Below, in pieces: positions 33,528 through 41,202 of a stretch of 43,627 bases of DNA; position 1 is the first letter of the stretch; each line of letters starts with the position of its first letter. Location: NCBI GenBank assembly GCA_024697405.1, contig JAILFU010000036.1:1-43627 (forward strand). The letters are read 5' to 3'. The translations under genes and the position numbers were made by a program. The stretch is from Prevotella sp. (GTDB lineage: Bacteria; Bacteroidota; Bacteroidia; Bacteroidales; Bacteroidaceae). Below the pieces are notes generated by a model that saw only the letters and a program-made list of their open reading frames with translations, ran no database searches and was not told the DNA's origin.

Positions 33528-33545
33528 ATACCAAACTTATGGTAT
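33528..33545. promoter_or_regulatory. Candidate operator 2, ATACCA-N6-TGGTAT
   Basis: Same half-sites and spacer length as operator 1. It ends 46 bp before the cysK -7 box, a position suiting an activator or upstream repressor. Between the two sites (33320-33527) I see only GACGCAGAG-type low-complexity sequence and no gene. Confidence 0.55.
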
Positions 33546-33590
33546 ACAGAATGACATGATGAGGGGATTGTGGGAGTGCGGAAATCGCCG

Positions 33591-33598
33591 TACCTTTG
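33591..33598 (+). promoter_or_regulatory. -7 box for cysK
   Basis: TACCTTTG, with TTG at 33568-33570 exactly 20 bp upstream. The leader to the cysK ATG is about 100 bp. Confidence 0.75.
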
Positions 33599-33700
33599 CA
33601 CCGTCAAAACAAAGTGAAGAGCGAAAGATTCGCTGCCGCTCTGAAAAATGACAAATCATGAAATAGACAAACAAATAGTAAATTGTAAATATTTTAGGTT

Positions 33701-34648
33701 ATGAGTAAGATTGCAAAACAGCTGACCGAGCTCATCGGCAACACCCCACTTCTTGAGCTCAACAAGTATTCACAGGCAAAGGGTCTTGAGACTCCCGTGA
33801 TTGCCAAAGTAGAGTTTTTCAACCCTGGCGGCAGCGTAAAGGACCGCATAGCCCTTGCGATGATAGAGGATGCCGAGGCTAAAGGAATACTGAAGCCCGG
33901 AGCCACCATCATCGAGCCTACCAGCGGAAATACAGGCGTAGGACTGGCACTGGTCAGCGCCGTCAAAGGCTACCACCTTATCCTGACCATGCCCGAAACC
34001 ATGAGCGTTGAGCGCCGCAATCTCGTGAAGGCATACGGTGCCGAGGTTCGCCTCACCTCTGGCAAAGACGGCATGCCAGGTGCCATCCGTGCCGCCGAGG
34101 AGCTGCGCGATGCCATCCCCGGAGCAGTCATCCTCCAGCAGTTTGAAAACGCTGCCAACCCCGCCAAGCACTATGCCACGACAGGCCCCGAAATCTGGCG
34201 CGACACCGACGGCAAGGTTGACATCTTTGTGGGTGGCGTAGGTACGGGAGGCACCATCAGCGGTGTGGGCAAGTACCTGAAGGAGCAGAACCCCGACGTG
34301 AAGATTATCGCCGTAGAGCCGAAGTCTAGCCCTGTGCTCAACGGCGGACAGAGCGGCCCCCACAAGATTCAGGGCATAGGAGCAGGCTTCGTGCCCAAGA
34401 CCTACGATGCCGATGTCATCGACGAGGTGTTCGACGTAGAGAACGACCAGGCCATCCGCACAGGCCGCGAGATAGCGCAGTCGGAGGGCCTTCTCGTTGG
34501 CATCTCGGCCGGTGCAGCCCTCTTCGCCGCCATCGAAGTGGCCAAGCGCCCGGAGAACAAGGGCAAGAAGATTGTGGCACTGCTGCCCGACACCGGCGAG
34601 CGCTATCTCTCCACCGTGCTCTACGCCTTTGAAGACTATCCGCTCTAA
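33701..34648 (+). CDS. cysK: Cysteine synthase A
   Basis: PLP enzyme that makes cysteine from O-acetylserine and sulfide. The 315-residue protein has the cofactor lysine in [12 protein letters not shown] (about 47), the substrate loop [11 protein letters not shown] (about 73-83), and the PLP-phosphate loop [18 protein letters not shown]. The C-terminal SAGAALFA region is also typical. It has its own promoter with two possible operator sites upstream. No cysE is nearby. Confidence 0.94.
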   Translation: MSKIAKQLTELIGNTPLLELNKYSQAKGLETPVIAKVEFFNPGGSVKDRIALAMIEDAEAKGILKPGATIIEPTSGNTGVGLALVSAVKGYHLILTMPETMSVERRNLVKAYGAEVRLTSGKDGMPGAIRAAEELRDAIPGAVILQQFENAANPAKHYATTGPEIWRDTDGKVDIFVGGVGTGGTISGVGKYLKEQNPDVKIIAVEPKSSPVLNGGQSGPHKIQGIGAGFVPKTYDADVIDEVFDVENDQAIRTGREIAQSEGLLVGISAGAALFAAIEVAKRPENKGKKIVALLPDTGERYLSTVLYAFEDYPL

Positions 34649-34674
34649 GCCGAAGACGAATCAGCTATCTAAGT

Positions 34675-34720
34675 CCGCATGCCGCTCCCCTCACCGTGAG
34701 TCGAGGGGTGCGGCATGCGG
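34675..34720. terminator. Terminator hairpin after cysK
   Basis: An 18-bp stem with one mismatch (34675-34692 with 34703-34720, containing GCCGCTCCCCTC) follows cysK by 26 bp. Its CCCCTC/GAGGGG core resembles the palindrome at 6672. Confidence 0.7.
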
Positions 34721-34796
34721 AGTATTTGGCCACGGGTCAAATACTGCCAAATCATTGCTTTTTTATTGGTATTTTTTCCGAAAAACTACGAAGATA

Positions 34797-34828
34797 TTTG
34801 GCCGTTTGCCATTTTTTTTGTAATTTTG
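34797..34828 (+). promoter_or_regulatory. Promoter of the DUF2271 gene
   Basis: TTTG at 34797-34800 and TAATTTTG at 34821-34828, 20 bp apart, match the -33/-7 pattern. Confidence 0.65.
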
Positions 34829-34863
34829 TCGACGATAATATTTAACCAACAGAAACTACAATC

Positions 34864-35460
34864 ATGAAACAGGTGAAACTTATTTCCGTCATCCTCGTAG
34901 CCATACTGCTGTCGGCCGTCGCAGTGGCTCAAAATGCAAAGAAAAGTAAGAACGCCAGCTCGCTGGAAGTGACGTTCAACTATCAGAAACAGGCTGGCCC
35001 GGGCTCCAACCAGTATGCCGTATGGATAGAGAACGAGAAGGGTGAGTTCGTGAAGACGCTCTTCGTCACTGCCTACACGTCGAAAGGGCGCGCTCGCAAT
35101 GGCGAGCAGGCCAAGCGCGGTTACATCGTGCGTCCGGCCTGTGTGCCCGTATGGGTGAAGACCTCGAAGGCCGAGGAGAAGACCGACCAGGAGCTGGATG
35201 CCGTTACGGGCGCCACCCCGCAAGCCAGCGGCACGCAGACCTTCACGTGGGACTTCACCGACGAGCAGGGCAAGACCGTGCCCAAGGGGACATACCGGGT
35301 GAAGGTAGAGGCCACGCTGATTTTCGACAGCGACATCGTCTTCACCGGCACCTTCTCCACGAAAGACAAGCCTGGCGACGTTGCCCTCACCTCGGAGCTC
35401 ACCAAGCCCGACGAGCAGCACAAGGACATGGTGACAGACGTGAAGGCCACGCTGAAATAA
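34864..35460 (+). CDS. Exported DUF2271 protein
   Basis: A 198-residue protein with a signal peptide (about residues 1-22) and a DUF2271-like, Ig-type beta domain. The pattern VTFNYQKQAGPGSNQYAVWIENEKG and the later FTWDFTDEQGKTVPKGTYRVKVEA, similar to FlgD Ig-like domains, supports this. The central TGAT motif is also seen in the family. Function is unknown; family members often occur with flavin-linked or PepSY redox genes, absent here. The next gene begins 15 bp later, so they form an operon. Confidence 0.82.
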   Translation: MKQVKLISVILVAILLSAVAVAQNAKKSKNASSLEVTFNYQKQAGPGSNQYAVWIENEKGEFVKTLFVTAYTSKGRARNGEQAKRGYIVRPACVPVWVKTSKAEEKTDQELDAVTGATPQASGTQTFTWDFTDEQGKTVPKGTYRVKVEATLIFDSDIVFTGTFSTKDKPGDVALTSELTKPDEQHKDMVTDVKATLK

Positions 35461-35475
35461 TCTGAAGCCATCCGT

Positions 35476-36960
35476 ATGAAAGCCCATCGTACCATCATCA
35501 CCCTCGCCCTCCTCCTGCTGCTCCCCACCGTCGGCAGCGCACAGTACCAGCAGGAGAACGACATTCCCTACAGGGATTATGCCAATGCCCCCGACAGCCA
35601 GACGGCCTACGCCCAGGAGCGCTGCAAGCTCGACGTCTACCATCCCACCGACCGCAAGGACGCTCCCGTGGTGGTGTGGTTCCACGGCGGCGGCATAGAG
35701 GGAGGCAGCAAGCACATCGACCAGGAGCTGAAGAACAGCGGACTGGTGGTGGTGGCGCCCAACTATCGGCTGCTGCCAAAGGCCAACATCGACGATGTCC
35801 TCGACGACGCGGCAGCAGCCGTGGCCTGGACCTACAAGAACATTGAACGCTACGGCGGCAGCCATCGCAAGATCTTCGTCGCAGGCCATTCTGCCGGAGG
35901 CTATCTGCTCGACATCATCGGCCTCGACAAGAAATGGCTGGCGAAGTACGGCGTCGATGCCGACTCGCTGGCAGCCCTCGTGCCCTTCAGCGGGCAGTGC
36001 ATCACCCACTACAACATCCGCAAGCAGCAGAACATCGGTCCCTTGCAGCCCACCATCGACCGGTATGCCCCGCTCACCTACGTCCGTCCCGATGCCCCGC
36101 CAATGGTCATCATCTCCGGCGACCGCGAGCTGGAGCTTTACGGCCGCTACGAGGAGCAGGCCTACTTCTGGCGCATGCTCAAGCTCGTAGGCCACAACGA
36201 CGTGACGCTCTACGAGATGCAGGGCTACGACCACGGCAGCATGCCCCACCCTGCCTACAAAATACTGAAGGATCACATCCGCCGCATCACGGCGAAGATG
36301 ACCTCGCCACTGCCCGCTCCTGCCATCAAGACCCCGCAGCAGGCCGAATACTGCTTCCGCTGGCAGCCCGAATACCTGCGGCGCTCAGCCACCATCGACC
36401 ACGCAGAGCCTGCCGTGCTCCATCTCGGGGCAAGCAACGGCTACTACGACCTCACGGCTGAGACGGGCGCCCTCGTCAGTCAGCTTCGCGACTTCACCGT
36501 CTCCGTCCACTTCAAGGTCAGCGCCGAGAACCAGCTCGACGGCTACGGCCACTTCCTCTTCGCCTTCTCACAGCTGGCAGAGAACAGTGCCCACGAAGGC
36601 CCCTACATGGCCATGCGACTGAACGAGCAGCGCTTCGAGACCTCCACTGGTGGCTACGAGCACGAGCAGATCATCATGCAGGGAGGAAAACCCCGGCGCG
36701 ACGTCTGGGTGCATGCCCTCTACCGGCAGCAGGGACACAAGGGCGAACTCTTCCTCGACGGAAAGCTCATAGGCCGCAACGACAACATGCCCATACTCGC
36801 CGACATCTTCAGCGAAGCCCCAGCCAACTGCTGGATAGGACGCGCACCCTTCCGAGGCGACAAATACCTGACGCAGACCGACGTGGCCGACTTCCGCATC
36901 TACAACTATGCCGTCAGCAACCAGGAGCTACGGCAACTGCGGCAGCGGGCACGACAGTGA
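35476..36960 (+). CDS. Exported esterase with C-terminal LamG-like domain
   Basis: A 494-residue protein with a signal peptide (about 1-22). Residues of about 45-275 are an alpha/beta-hydrolase of the carboxylesterase/lipase type: oxyanion motif HGGG (70-73), nucleophile in GHSAGG (Ser about 139), an Asp in IISGDRELE and a His in GYDHGSM. From about 310 to the end is a beta-rich domain like laminin-G/concanavalin lectin folds (FTVSVHFKV, MAMRLNEQRFE, ELFLDGKLIGRND, DFRIYNYAVS), often used for binding glycans. The combination suggests deacylation of a surface or dietary polysaccharide. No other carbohydrate genes are adjacent. Confidence 0.82.
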   Translation: MKAHRTIITLALLLLLPTVGSAQYQQENDIPYRDYANAPDSQTAYAQERCKLDVYHPTDRKDAPVVVWFHGGGIEGGSKHIDQELKNSGLVVVAPNYRLLPKANIDDVLDDAAAAVAWTYKNIERYGGSHRKIFVAGHSAGGYLLDIIGLDKKWLAKYGVDADSLAALVPFSGQCITHYNIRKQQNIGPLQPTIDRYAPLTYVRPDAPPMVIISGDRELELYGRYEEQAYFWRMLKLVGHNDVTLYEMQGYDHGSMPHPAYKILKDHIRRITAKMTSPLPAPAIKTPQQAEYCFRWQPEYLRRSATIDHAEPAVLHLGASNGYYDLTAETGALVSQLRDFTVSVHFKVSAENQLDGYGHFLFAFSQLAENSAHEGPYMAMRLNEQRFETSTGGYEHEQIIMQGGKPRRDVWVHALYRQQGHKGELFLDGKLIGRNDNMPILADIFSEAPANCWIGRAPFRGDKYLTQTDVADFRIYNYAVSNQELRQLRQRARQ

Positions 36961-36979
36961 CACAGGAGTACTTCTCTCG

Positions 36980-37000
36980 CGCGCGTAATATATACGCGCG
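36980..37000. repeat. CGCGCGTA hairpin
   Basis: CGCGCGTA at 36980-36987 and TACGCGCG at 36993-37000 form an 8-bp stem 20 bp after the esterase stop. An A-run follows on the plus strand, so it is not a typical terminator for that gene. Confidence 0.55.
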
Positions 37001-37006
37001 AAAAAT

Positions 37007-37315
37007 CGCGCTACATGAGCTACTTTGGCATCAAACAGACAGACTGTCAAATAGTTGCCTGTAGCTATACCTCTCATTTTGGCGCTACTTTAGTAGCTAC
37101 AGCTAGATGATGGGCATATACCGCCGCCGTTCGTAAAAATACTGCCGCCGTTTGGAAAAATACGAACGCCGTTTATGCTAATCATTCGTCACTTATCCTT
37201 GTTTGGACTTTTAGCACATCTGTAGCTACTATAGTAGCACCAAAACGGGAGCTATAGCTACAGACAATGCATTACGTACCAGCAGGTTAGATGCCAAAGT
37301 AGCGCGAGTAGCGCC
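37007..37315. repeat. Large imperfect foldback with central direct repeats
   Basis: Arm 37007-37102 is the imperfect reverse complement of 37220-37315. Words that match in order include CGCTAC, GAGCTACTTTGGCAT (against GCGCTACTTTGGCAT), TGTAGCTATA, TTTTGG, GCTACT and TAGTAGCTACAG. The centre has three direct units of the type GCCGCCGTT...AAAAATAC at about 37122-37177. No reading frame of note is present. It fills most of the gap between the esterase and the FMN reductase. Tight arms suggest a foldback element or a long structured RNA. Confidence 0.65.
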
Positions 37316-37411
37316 AAATTTTGCAGAATATACTTAAAGGTACAATTTATAAAAGATTTGCCCGCTAGTAGTCCGTCTTGGTGAATAGGCCCGGAAATAA
37401 TTCCAATAATA

Positions 37412-37443
37412 TTTGGTTTTTCACTCTCTTATTTGTACCTTTG
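37412..37443 (+). promoter_or_regulatory. Promoter of the FMN reductase unit
   Basis: TTTG at 37412-37415 and TACCTTTG at 37436-37443 are 20 bp apart, the expected -33/-7 spacing. Confidence 0.75.
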
Positions 37444-37471
37444 CAACGACTGAAATAAAAAAGAAAACCTT

Positions 37472-38029
37472 ATGACAAAGATTCTATTCATCATCGGCTC
37501 GTTGAGAGCAAAGTCGTTCAACCGCCAGCTGGCCAACGTAGCTAAAGAGGTGATTGGCGACCGCGCCGAAGTGTCTGAACTGGATTACAGTGACCTGCCT
37601 CTGCTGAACCAGGACATTGAACAGCCGGAACCTACGTCTGTGGCCCGTATTCGCAAGGCAGTCAGCGAGGCCGATGCCCTTTGGATATTCACGCCGGAGT
37701 ACAACCTCAGTTATCCTGGCCACTTGAAGAACCTGTTCGACTGGCTCTCACGTCCTGTCATCCCGATGGACTATGCCACGCCGACCTGTATCAACGGGAA
37801 GCATGTTGCCATCAGTGGAGCAGGCGGCAAGTTTGCTACAGCCAACTGCCGTGCCAAGCTCACGGAGCTGCTCACCTTCATCAAGGCCGAAGTTTTACCC
37901 GAACAGACTGGCATTGGGGTTCCCGCTGAGGCATGGGGCACGGATATTCTTACCCTTACTGACAAACAGAAAGCAGAGTTGAAAGCACAGGCTGACTCCC
38001 TTTTCCTCAATGGCCTACAGACTGTATAG
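37472..38029 (+). CDS. NAD(P)H-dependent FMN reductase
   Basis: Flavodoxin-fold reductase of 185 residues. The FMN phosphate loop is GSLRAKSFNRQLA (about residues 9-21) and the family motif TPEYNLSYPGHLKNLFDW lies at about 74-91. Such enzymes reduce flavins, quinones, azo compounds or chromate with NAD(P)H. Its end overlaps the DUF488 start by 20 bp, so the two are translated from one message. The overlap suggests a functional link, supplying reduced flavin or reducing power. Confidence 0.88.
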   Translation: MTKILFIIGSLRAKSFNRQLANVAKEVIGDRAEVSELDYSDLPLLNQDIEQPEPTSVARIRKAVSEADALWIFTPEYNLSYPGHLKNLFDWLSRPVIPMDYATPTCINGKHVAISGAGGKFATANCRAKLTELLTFIKAEVLPEQTGIGVPAEAWGTDILTLTDKQKAELKAQADSLFLNGLQTV

Positions 38030-38636
38030 TATAGGGCACTCCAACCAGACACAAGAAGATTTCCTGGAGTTGCTAAGAAGCCACGACGTTAATTGTATTG
38101 TAGATGTGAGGAGTGTGCCCGCCAGCAAGCATACACCACAGTTCAACATGGAACCGCTGAAGTGGTTCCTCAGAAGTCACAGCATTCAGTACCTGCACTT
38201 TGGAGAGGAGTTTGGAGCTAGACGGACGGACTGTTTAGATGCTGAGAACCAGGTGAACTTCGAGTTAGCTGTCGAGACCCCCAGTTTCAAGCGTGGCGCG
38301 GAACGGCTGATGAAAGGCTTGGGGAAAGGTTTCCGCATCGCGCTGATGTGCTCGGAGGCCAATCCGCTGGAGTGTCACCGTTTCTCGCTTGTTTCAAGAT
38401 ATTTCTATGACAACGGCTTGGATGTCCAGCACATATTAAAGGATGGTGGACTGGCTTCACACAAAGCCCTTGAGAAAGAGATGATTGCGGAGTTTCTGCG
38501 TTCAAGGAAGTTTCATGTGCCAGAGGTAGACGAGTTGTTTGGGACCTATTCTGCGGAGGCCCAGCGACGCGATGCTTATAGGCAGAAGAATCGGGAAATA
38601 GGGTTCCGACAGACGTTGTACGACGAGGAAGATTAG
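38010..38636 (+). CDS. DUF488 family protein
   Basis: A 208-residue DUF488 protein. Marks are YSIGHSNQTQEDFLELL at the start, DVRSVPASKHTPQFN (about 31-45) and the conserved CSEANPLECHRFSL (about 115-128), whose Cys and His look catalytic or metal binding. The biochemical role of the family is not established. It overlaps the FMN reductase gene by 20 bp and is followed 3 bp later by the dual-OB candidate, so it is the centre of a tight three-gene unit. Confidence 0.88.
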   Translation: MAYRLYSIGHSNQTQEDFLELLRSHDVNCIVDVRSVPASKHTPQFNMEPLKWFLRSHSIQYLHFGEEFGARRTDCLDAENQVNFELAVETPSFKRGAERLMKGLGKGFRIALMCSEANPLECHRFSLVSRYFYDNGLDVQHILKDGGLASHKALEKEMIAEFLRSRKFHVPEVDELFGTYSAEAQRRDAYRQKNREIGFRQTLYDEED

Positions 38637-38639
38637 GAT

Positions 38640-39632
38640 ATGGACTCATATTTCATTTGTCTGGCAAATTCGTTGAAGCGGGGCGGACGGTGCATCGCAG
38701 GCGTGGAGGTCACTCTTGACGAAGAGCGACATTGGACAGTCGTCAGGAAACATGACGGAAGTCCGAAGTGGATACGGCCGATTGACCAGACAACGGAGTT
38801 CGGCGAGATTGTTATCGGCGAGGCGCGAACCATTTCTTTGCTGTCAGTAGTGAAGCTAACGGACGTGGTGCCAATACCTCAGCAAGCGCATCAAGAGGAT
38901 GTCCACTACTCAATGATGACACCCCTTGGACGCGTACCAGCATCTGCGTCTGCTCTCGGCCAGTTCGTCGACAAAGTTCATCCCGTCATTTTTTACGATA
39001 CTGACCGTGCTATCGACATCCCTACCTATGCCACAGCCGACCATTCACTGATGTTCGTGCGTGCCGATTCGGCAGAAATCGTGAGCGAGGTTAAGGAGAA
39101 CAAAACACGATATAGGATGCTGCTCGGTTATAACGGCGTGACATACGACCTTTCTGTGACCGACCCATATTACATTGATGCACTCAACAACGGGCTTGTT
39201 AGCATTGGTGTACAGTCCAACGTTTACGTTACGCTTTCACTTGGTCTTGTCTATGAGGAGCGTCATCACAAGTTAGTTGCTACAGTGATTGTTCCTACCA
39301 GTGAAACAGGTGGGAATGTCATTGTAGAGAATGTCGTTGAGACCATCGAAGTGGAAACTCGCCCGTTCACGAAATCTGAGTGTAAAAGCATCAAGCGGGC
39401 TTTCATCGTTCCGAGTCAGGACGGCCTTGCCGTCTGTTTCCGTCGAAAGAATAGAGGCGAGGACTTCCTTCCGCTCGATGGCAAGAGCTTCGGACAGGTT
39501 TGGGACAAAGTCGACCTGAAGCAGTCAGTCTTGGTGACGTATAATGATGGTGTACAAAAACTAAGGATTCTGCATCGGAAAACATGGAAAGACACAATCA
39601 CGGGATTATTGCATAAGATTTGCAACCGCTGA
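38640..39632 (+). CDS. Hypothetical protein, probable dual-OB domain
   Basis: A 330-residue protein without signal peptide or membrane segments. The start MDSYFICLANSLKRGGRCIAG resembles proteins annotated as dual OB-fold domain proteins that occur beside DUF488 genes; I recognise this from memory of the family and cannot confirm it. Beta-strand patterns dominate the N-terminal 100 residues (possible OB folds that bind nucleic acid) and again after residue 210. The coding sequence looks less GC-rich than the metabolic genes in the window, which would fit horizontal transfer. It follows DUF488 by 3 bp. Confidence 0.6.
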   Translation: MDSYFICLANSLKRGGRCIAGVEVTLDEERHWTVVRKHDGSPKWIRPIDQTTEFGEIVIGEARTISLLSVVKLTDVVPIPQQAHQEDVHYSMMTPLGRVPASASALGQFVDKVHPVIFYDTDRAIDIPTYATADHSLMFVRADSAEIVSEVKENKTRYRMLLGYNGVTYDLSVTDPYYIDALNNGLVSIGVQSNVYVTLSLGLVYEERHHKLVATVIVPTSETGGNVIVENVVETIEVETRPFTKSECKSIKRAFIVPSQDGLAVCFRRKNRGEDFLPLDGKSFGQVWDKVDLKQSVLVTYNDGVQKLRILHRKTWKDTITGLLHKICNR

Positions 39633-39795
39633 GAGTTTTTCCGAAACGAAAGGAAAAGGAAAAGGCCACGATACGCTCTGCAAAGAACCAAGGACAATTT
39701 TGAGTTTAGGGCCTAATGCCGCCCAATGCGTGCGGCTTTTTTCGGCTATTATATCTTTTTTCATTTCTTTTAGCGGGAATGTGAGAAATCTTTTG

Positions 39796-39803
39796 TATAT
39801 TTG
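39796..39803 (+). promoter_or_regulatory. -7 box for the helical-repeat protein gene
   Basis: TATATTTG fits TAnnTTTG and lies 21 bp before the ATG at 39825. This decides against an in-frame start further upstream. Confidence 0.6.
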
Positions 39804-39824
39804 CAGCTGATTAACGAACGAGCC

Positions 39825-40847
39825 ATGACCGTAAAAGAAGTGTTCGAGCTGCGGAAGCAGGGGAAGATTGAGGAAGCCTACGAAGCCATCCGCCCGATGT
39901 ACGCCGTGCATCAGGGCAAGTACACCACGCTGTGCATGTTTTGGACGGCGAGCGACATCCTGAAGAAACGCATCGAGGAGAAGCGCATCGAGGAGGCTGA
40001 GAACATCTTCAAGGCGCTGCTGAGGGTGCAGCCGAACATCGAGGACAAGGACGGCAAGGCCCAGACCGCCATGATGCACCATGCGCTGAGGCTGAGCGAG
40101 GTGTCAGCGAAGTTCCGTATGCTGGACTTCGTGGAGTCATTGCCAGTGGAAGCGCTGACCGATGCCGACTGGCAAGGCCTCACCCCCGGCTCCATGTCCA
40201 ATGATGCGCCAGCCAGTGGCCTTCCTCCAAAGGGCGAGGGGAATAAATACCCCCTTCCCTCTACGTCCCAACGGCTGCTGACGCGCGCATTCCACGAGAT
40301 ACAGGTACAGATGTATGGTGACTTCATCACGCGAAAAGCCCCGCTGACGCACGAGGAGGTTGTGACCAGCTGTCTGAAGGTGATGCCGCTGCTGCAGGAG
40401 GCCATGCGCCGCAACCCGCGCGACAAGCACAACCAGCGCTACATGGCCATCGTCTATACCATCATGGGCGAACACGGGAAGGCTGTCGACATCTACCGCC
40501 AGCTGCTCGCCCGCCACCACGACAGTTATCTCTTTGCCGAGCTGGCCGAGCTGACCACCGAGCCGGGGCCGAAAGCGGCGTTGCTCTGCCGCGCCATCCA
40601 GAACCAGCGGCAGGAGAAGTTCTGCACCGGCTACCGCCTCGACCTCGCCCGCCTGCTCCTTGGCCGCGACAACGCCCGCGCCGCCTACGAGCTGCAGAAA
40701 TGTGTCGCCACCCGCAAGGCGATGGGCTACCACATCACCCACGACATCAACCAGATGCTCACCCAGCTCTCCGGCATACAGCCCGTCACCGATGCCCAGC
40801 AGCGCGACTTCTACCGCCGGATGACAGAGAAATATCCGATATGTTAA
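39825..40847 (+). CDS. TPR-like helical-repeat protein
   Basis: A 340-residue protein made of helical pairs resembling tetratricopeptide repeats (RKQGKIEEAYEAIRPMYAV; KRIEEAENIFKALLRV; YTIMGEHGKAVDIYRQLLARH). No enzymatic motif is seen, so it is probably a scaffold or adaptor. I recall similar MTVKEVFELRKQGKIEEAYEA proteins in Bacteroidales accessory regions but cannot give a function. Residues of about 119-149 (DNA 40180-40271) form a Pro/Gly-rich, repeat-like insert translated from GC-rich CCTCC...GAGGGG sequence. It follows the DUF488 unit but has its own promoter. Confidence 0.7.
   Translation: MTVKEVFELRKQGKIEEAYEAIRPMYAVHQGKYTTLCMFWTASDILKKRIEEKRIEEAENIFKALLRVQPNIEDKDGKAQTAMMHHALRLSEVSAKFRMLDFVESLPVEALTDADWQGLTPGSMSNDAPASGLPPKGEGNKYPLPSTSQRLLTRAFHEIQVQMYGDFITRKAPLTHEEVVTSCLKVMPLLQEAMRRNPRDKHNQRYMAIVYTIMGEHGKAVDIYRQLLARHHDSYLFAELAELTTEPGPKAALLCRAIQNQRQEKFCTGYRLDLARLLLGRDNARAAYELQKCVATRKAMGYHITHDINQMLTQLSGIQPVTDAQQRDFYRRMTEKYPIC
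40180..40271. repeat. Repeat-like GC-rich insert within the TPR-like gene
   Basis: GGCCTTCCTCCAAAGGGCGA followed by GGGG, then CCCCCTTCCCTC, resembles a decayed copy of the GC-rich hairpin repeats elsewhere in the window. It interrupts the helical repeats in frame. Confidence 0.4.
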
Positions 40848-40918
40848 TGACTACGTCAATTACGGGCAAATTACGCTCATTACGGCAATTCGTTTCAAGT
40901 CATGTGATAATATCGGCC

Positions 40919-41137
40919 AAATGATACCGATGTTGTCGCTCAAATGATACCGATGTTCTCACTCCAAATGATACCACTTATATCACCCCAAATGATACCG
41001 CAATATCGCTGCAAATGATACCGATAGGAATCTTCGCATATCACTCTAAATGATACCGGCCATATCACTTGAAACGATACCGACCATATCACTCTAAATG
41101 ATACCGCTGTATCGCTTGAAATGATACCGCCATCCAT
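40919..41137 (+). repeat. Array of nine AAATGATACCG units
   Basis: Units start at 40919, 40942, 40966, 40990, 41013, 41048, 41072, 41096 and 41119, mostly 23-24 bp apart (one is 35). Most contain TGATA-N6/7-TATCA or TATCG, so the half-sites alternate orientation about every 12 bp. IS21 elements carry repeated transposase-binding sites at their ends, but usually only two or three. Confidence 0.85.
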
Positions 41138-41202
41138 CGTCGTAACAGTGTCTTGACATGGAGTTATATTGCACTTGGACGCTAATGTCCGCAATTAACA
41201 AA

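Noticed and set aside
36980..37315. Tyrosine-recombinase attachment site or invertible promoter
   Set aside because: No recombinase gene is nearby and the arms are imperfect and long; kept only as an unexplained foldback.
40919..41137. CRISPR array
   Set aside because: The 23-24 bp units have no unique spacers of constant length; nearly the whole unit is repeat-like, no cas genes are present and it adjoins istA.
40940..41194. Open frame of 84 residues on the minus strand across the repeat array
   Set aside because: It merely translates the 24-bp repeats in an open frame; there is no codon or family support.
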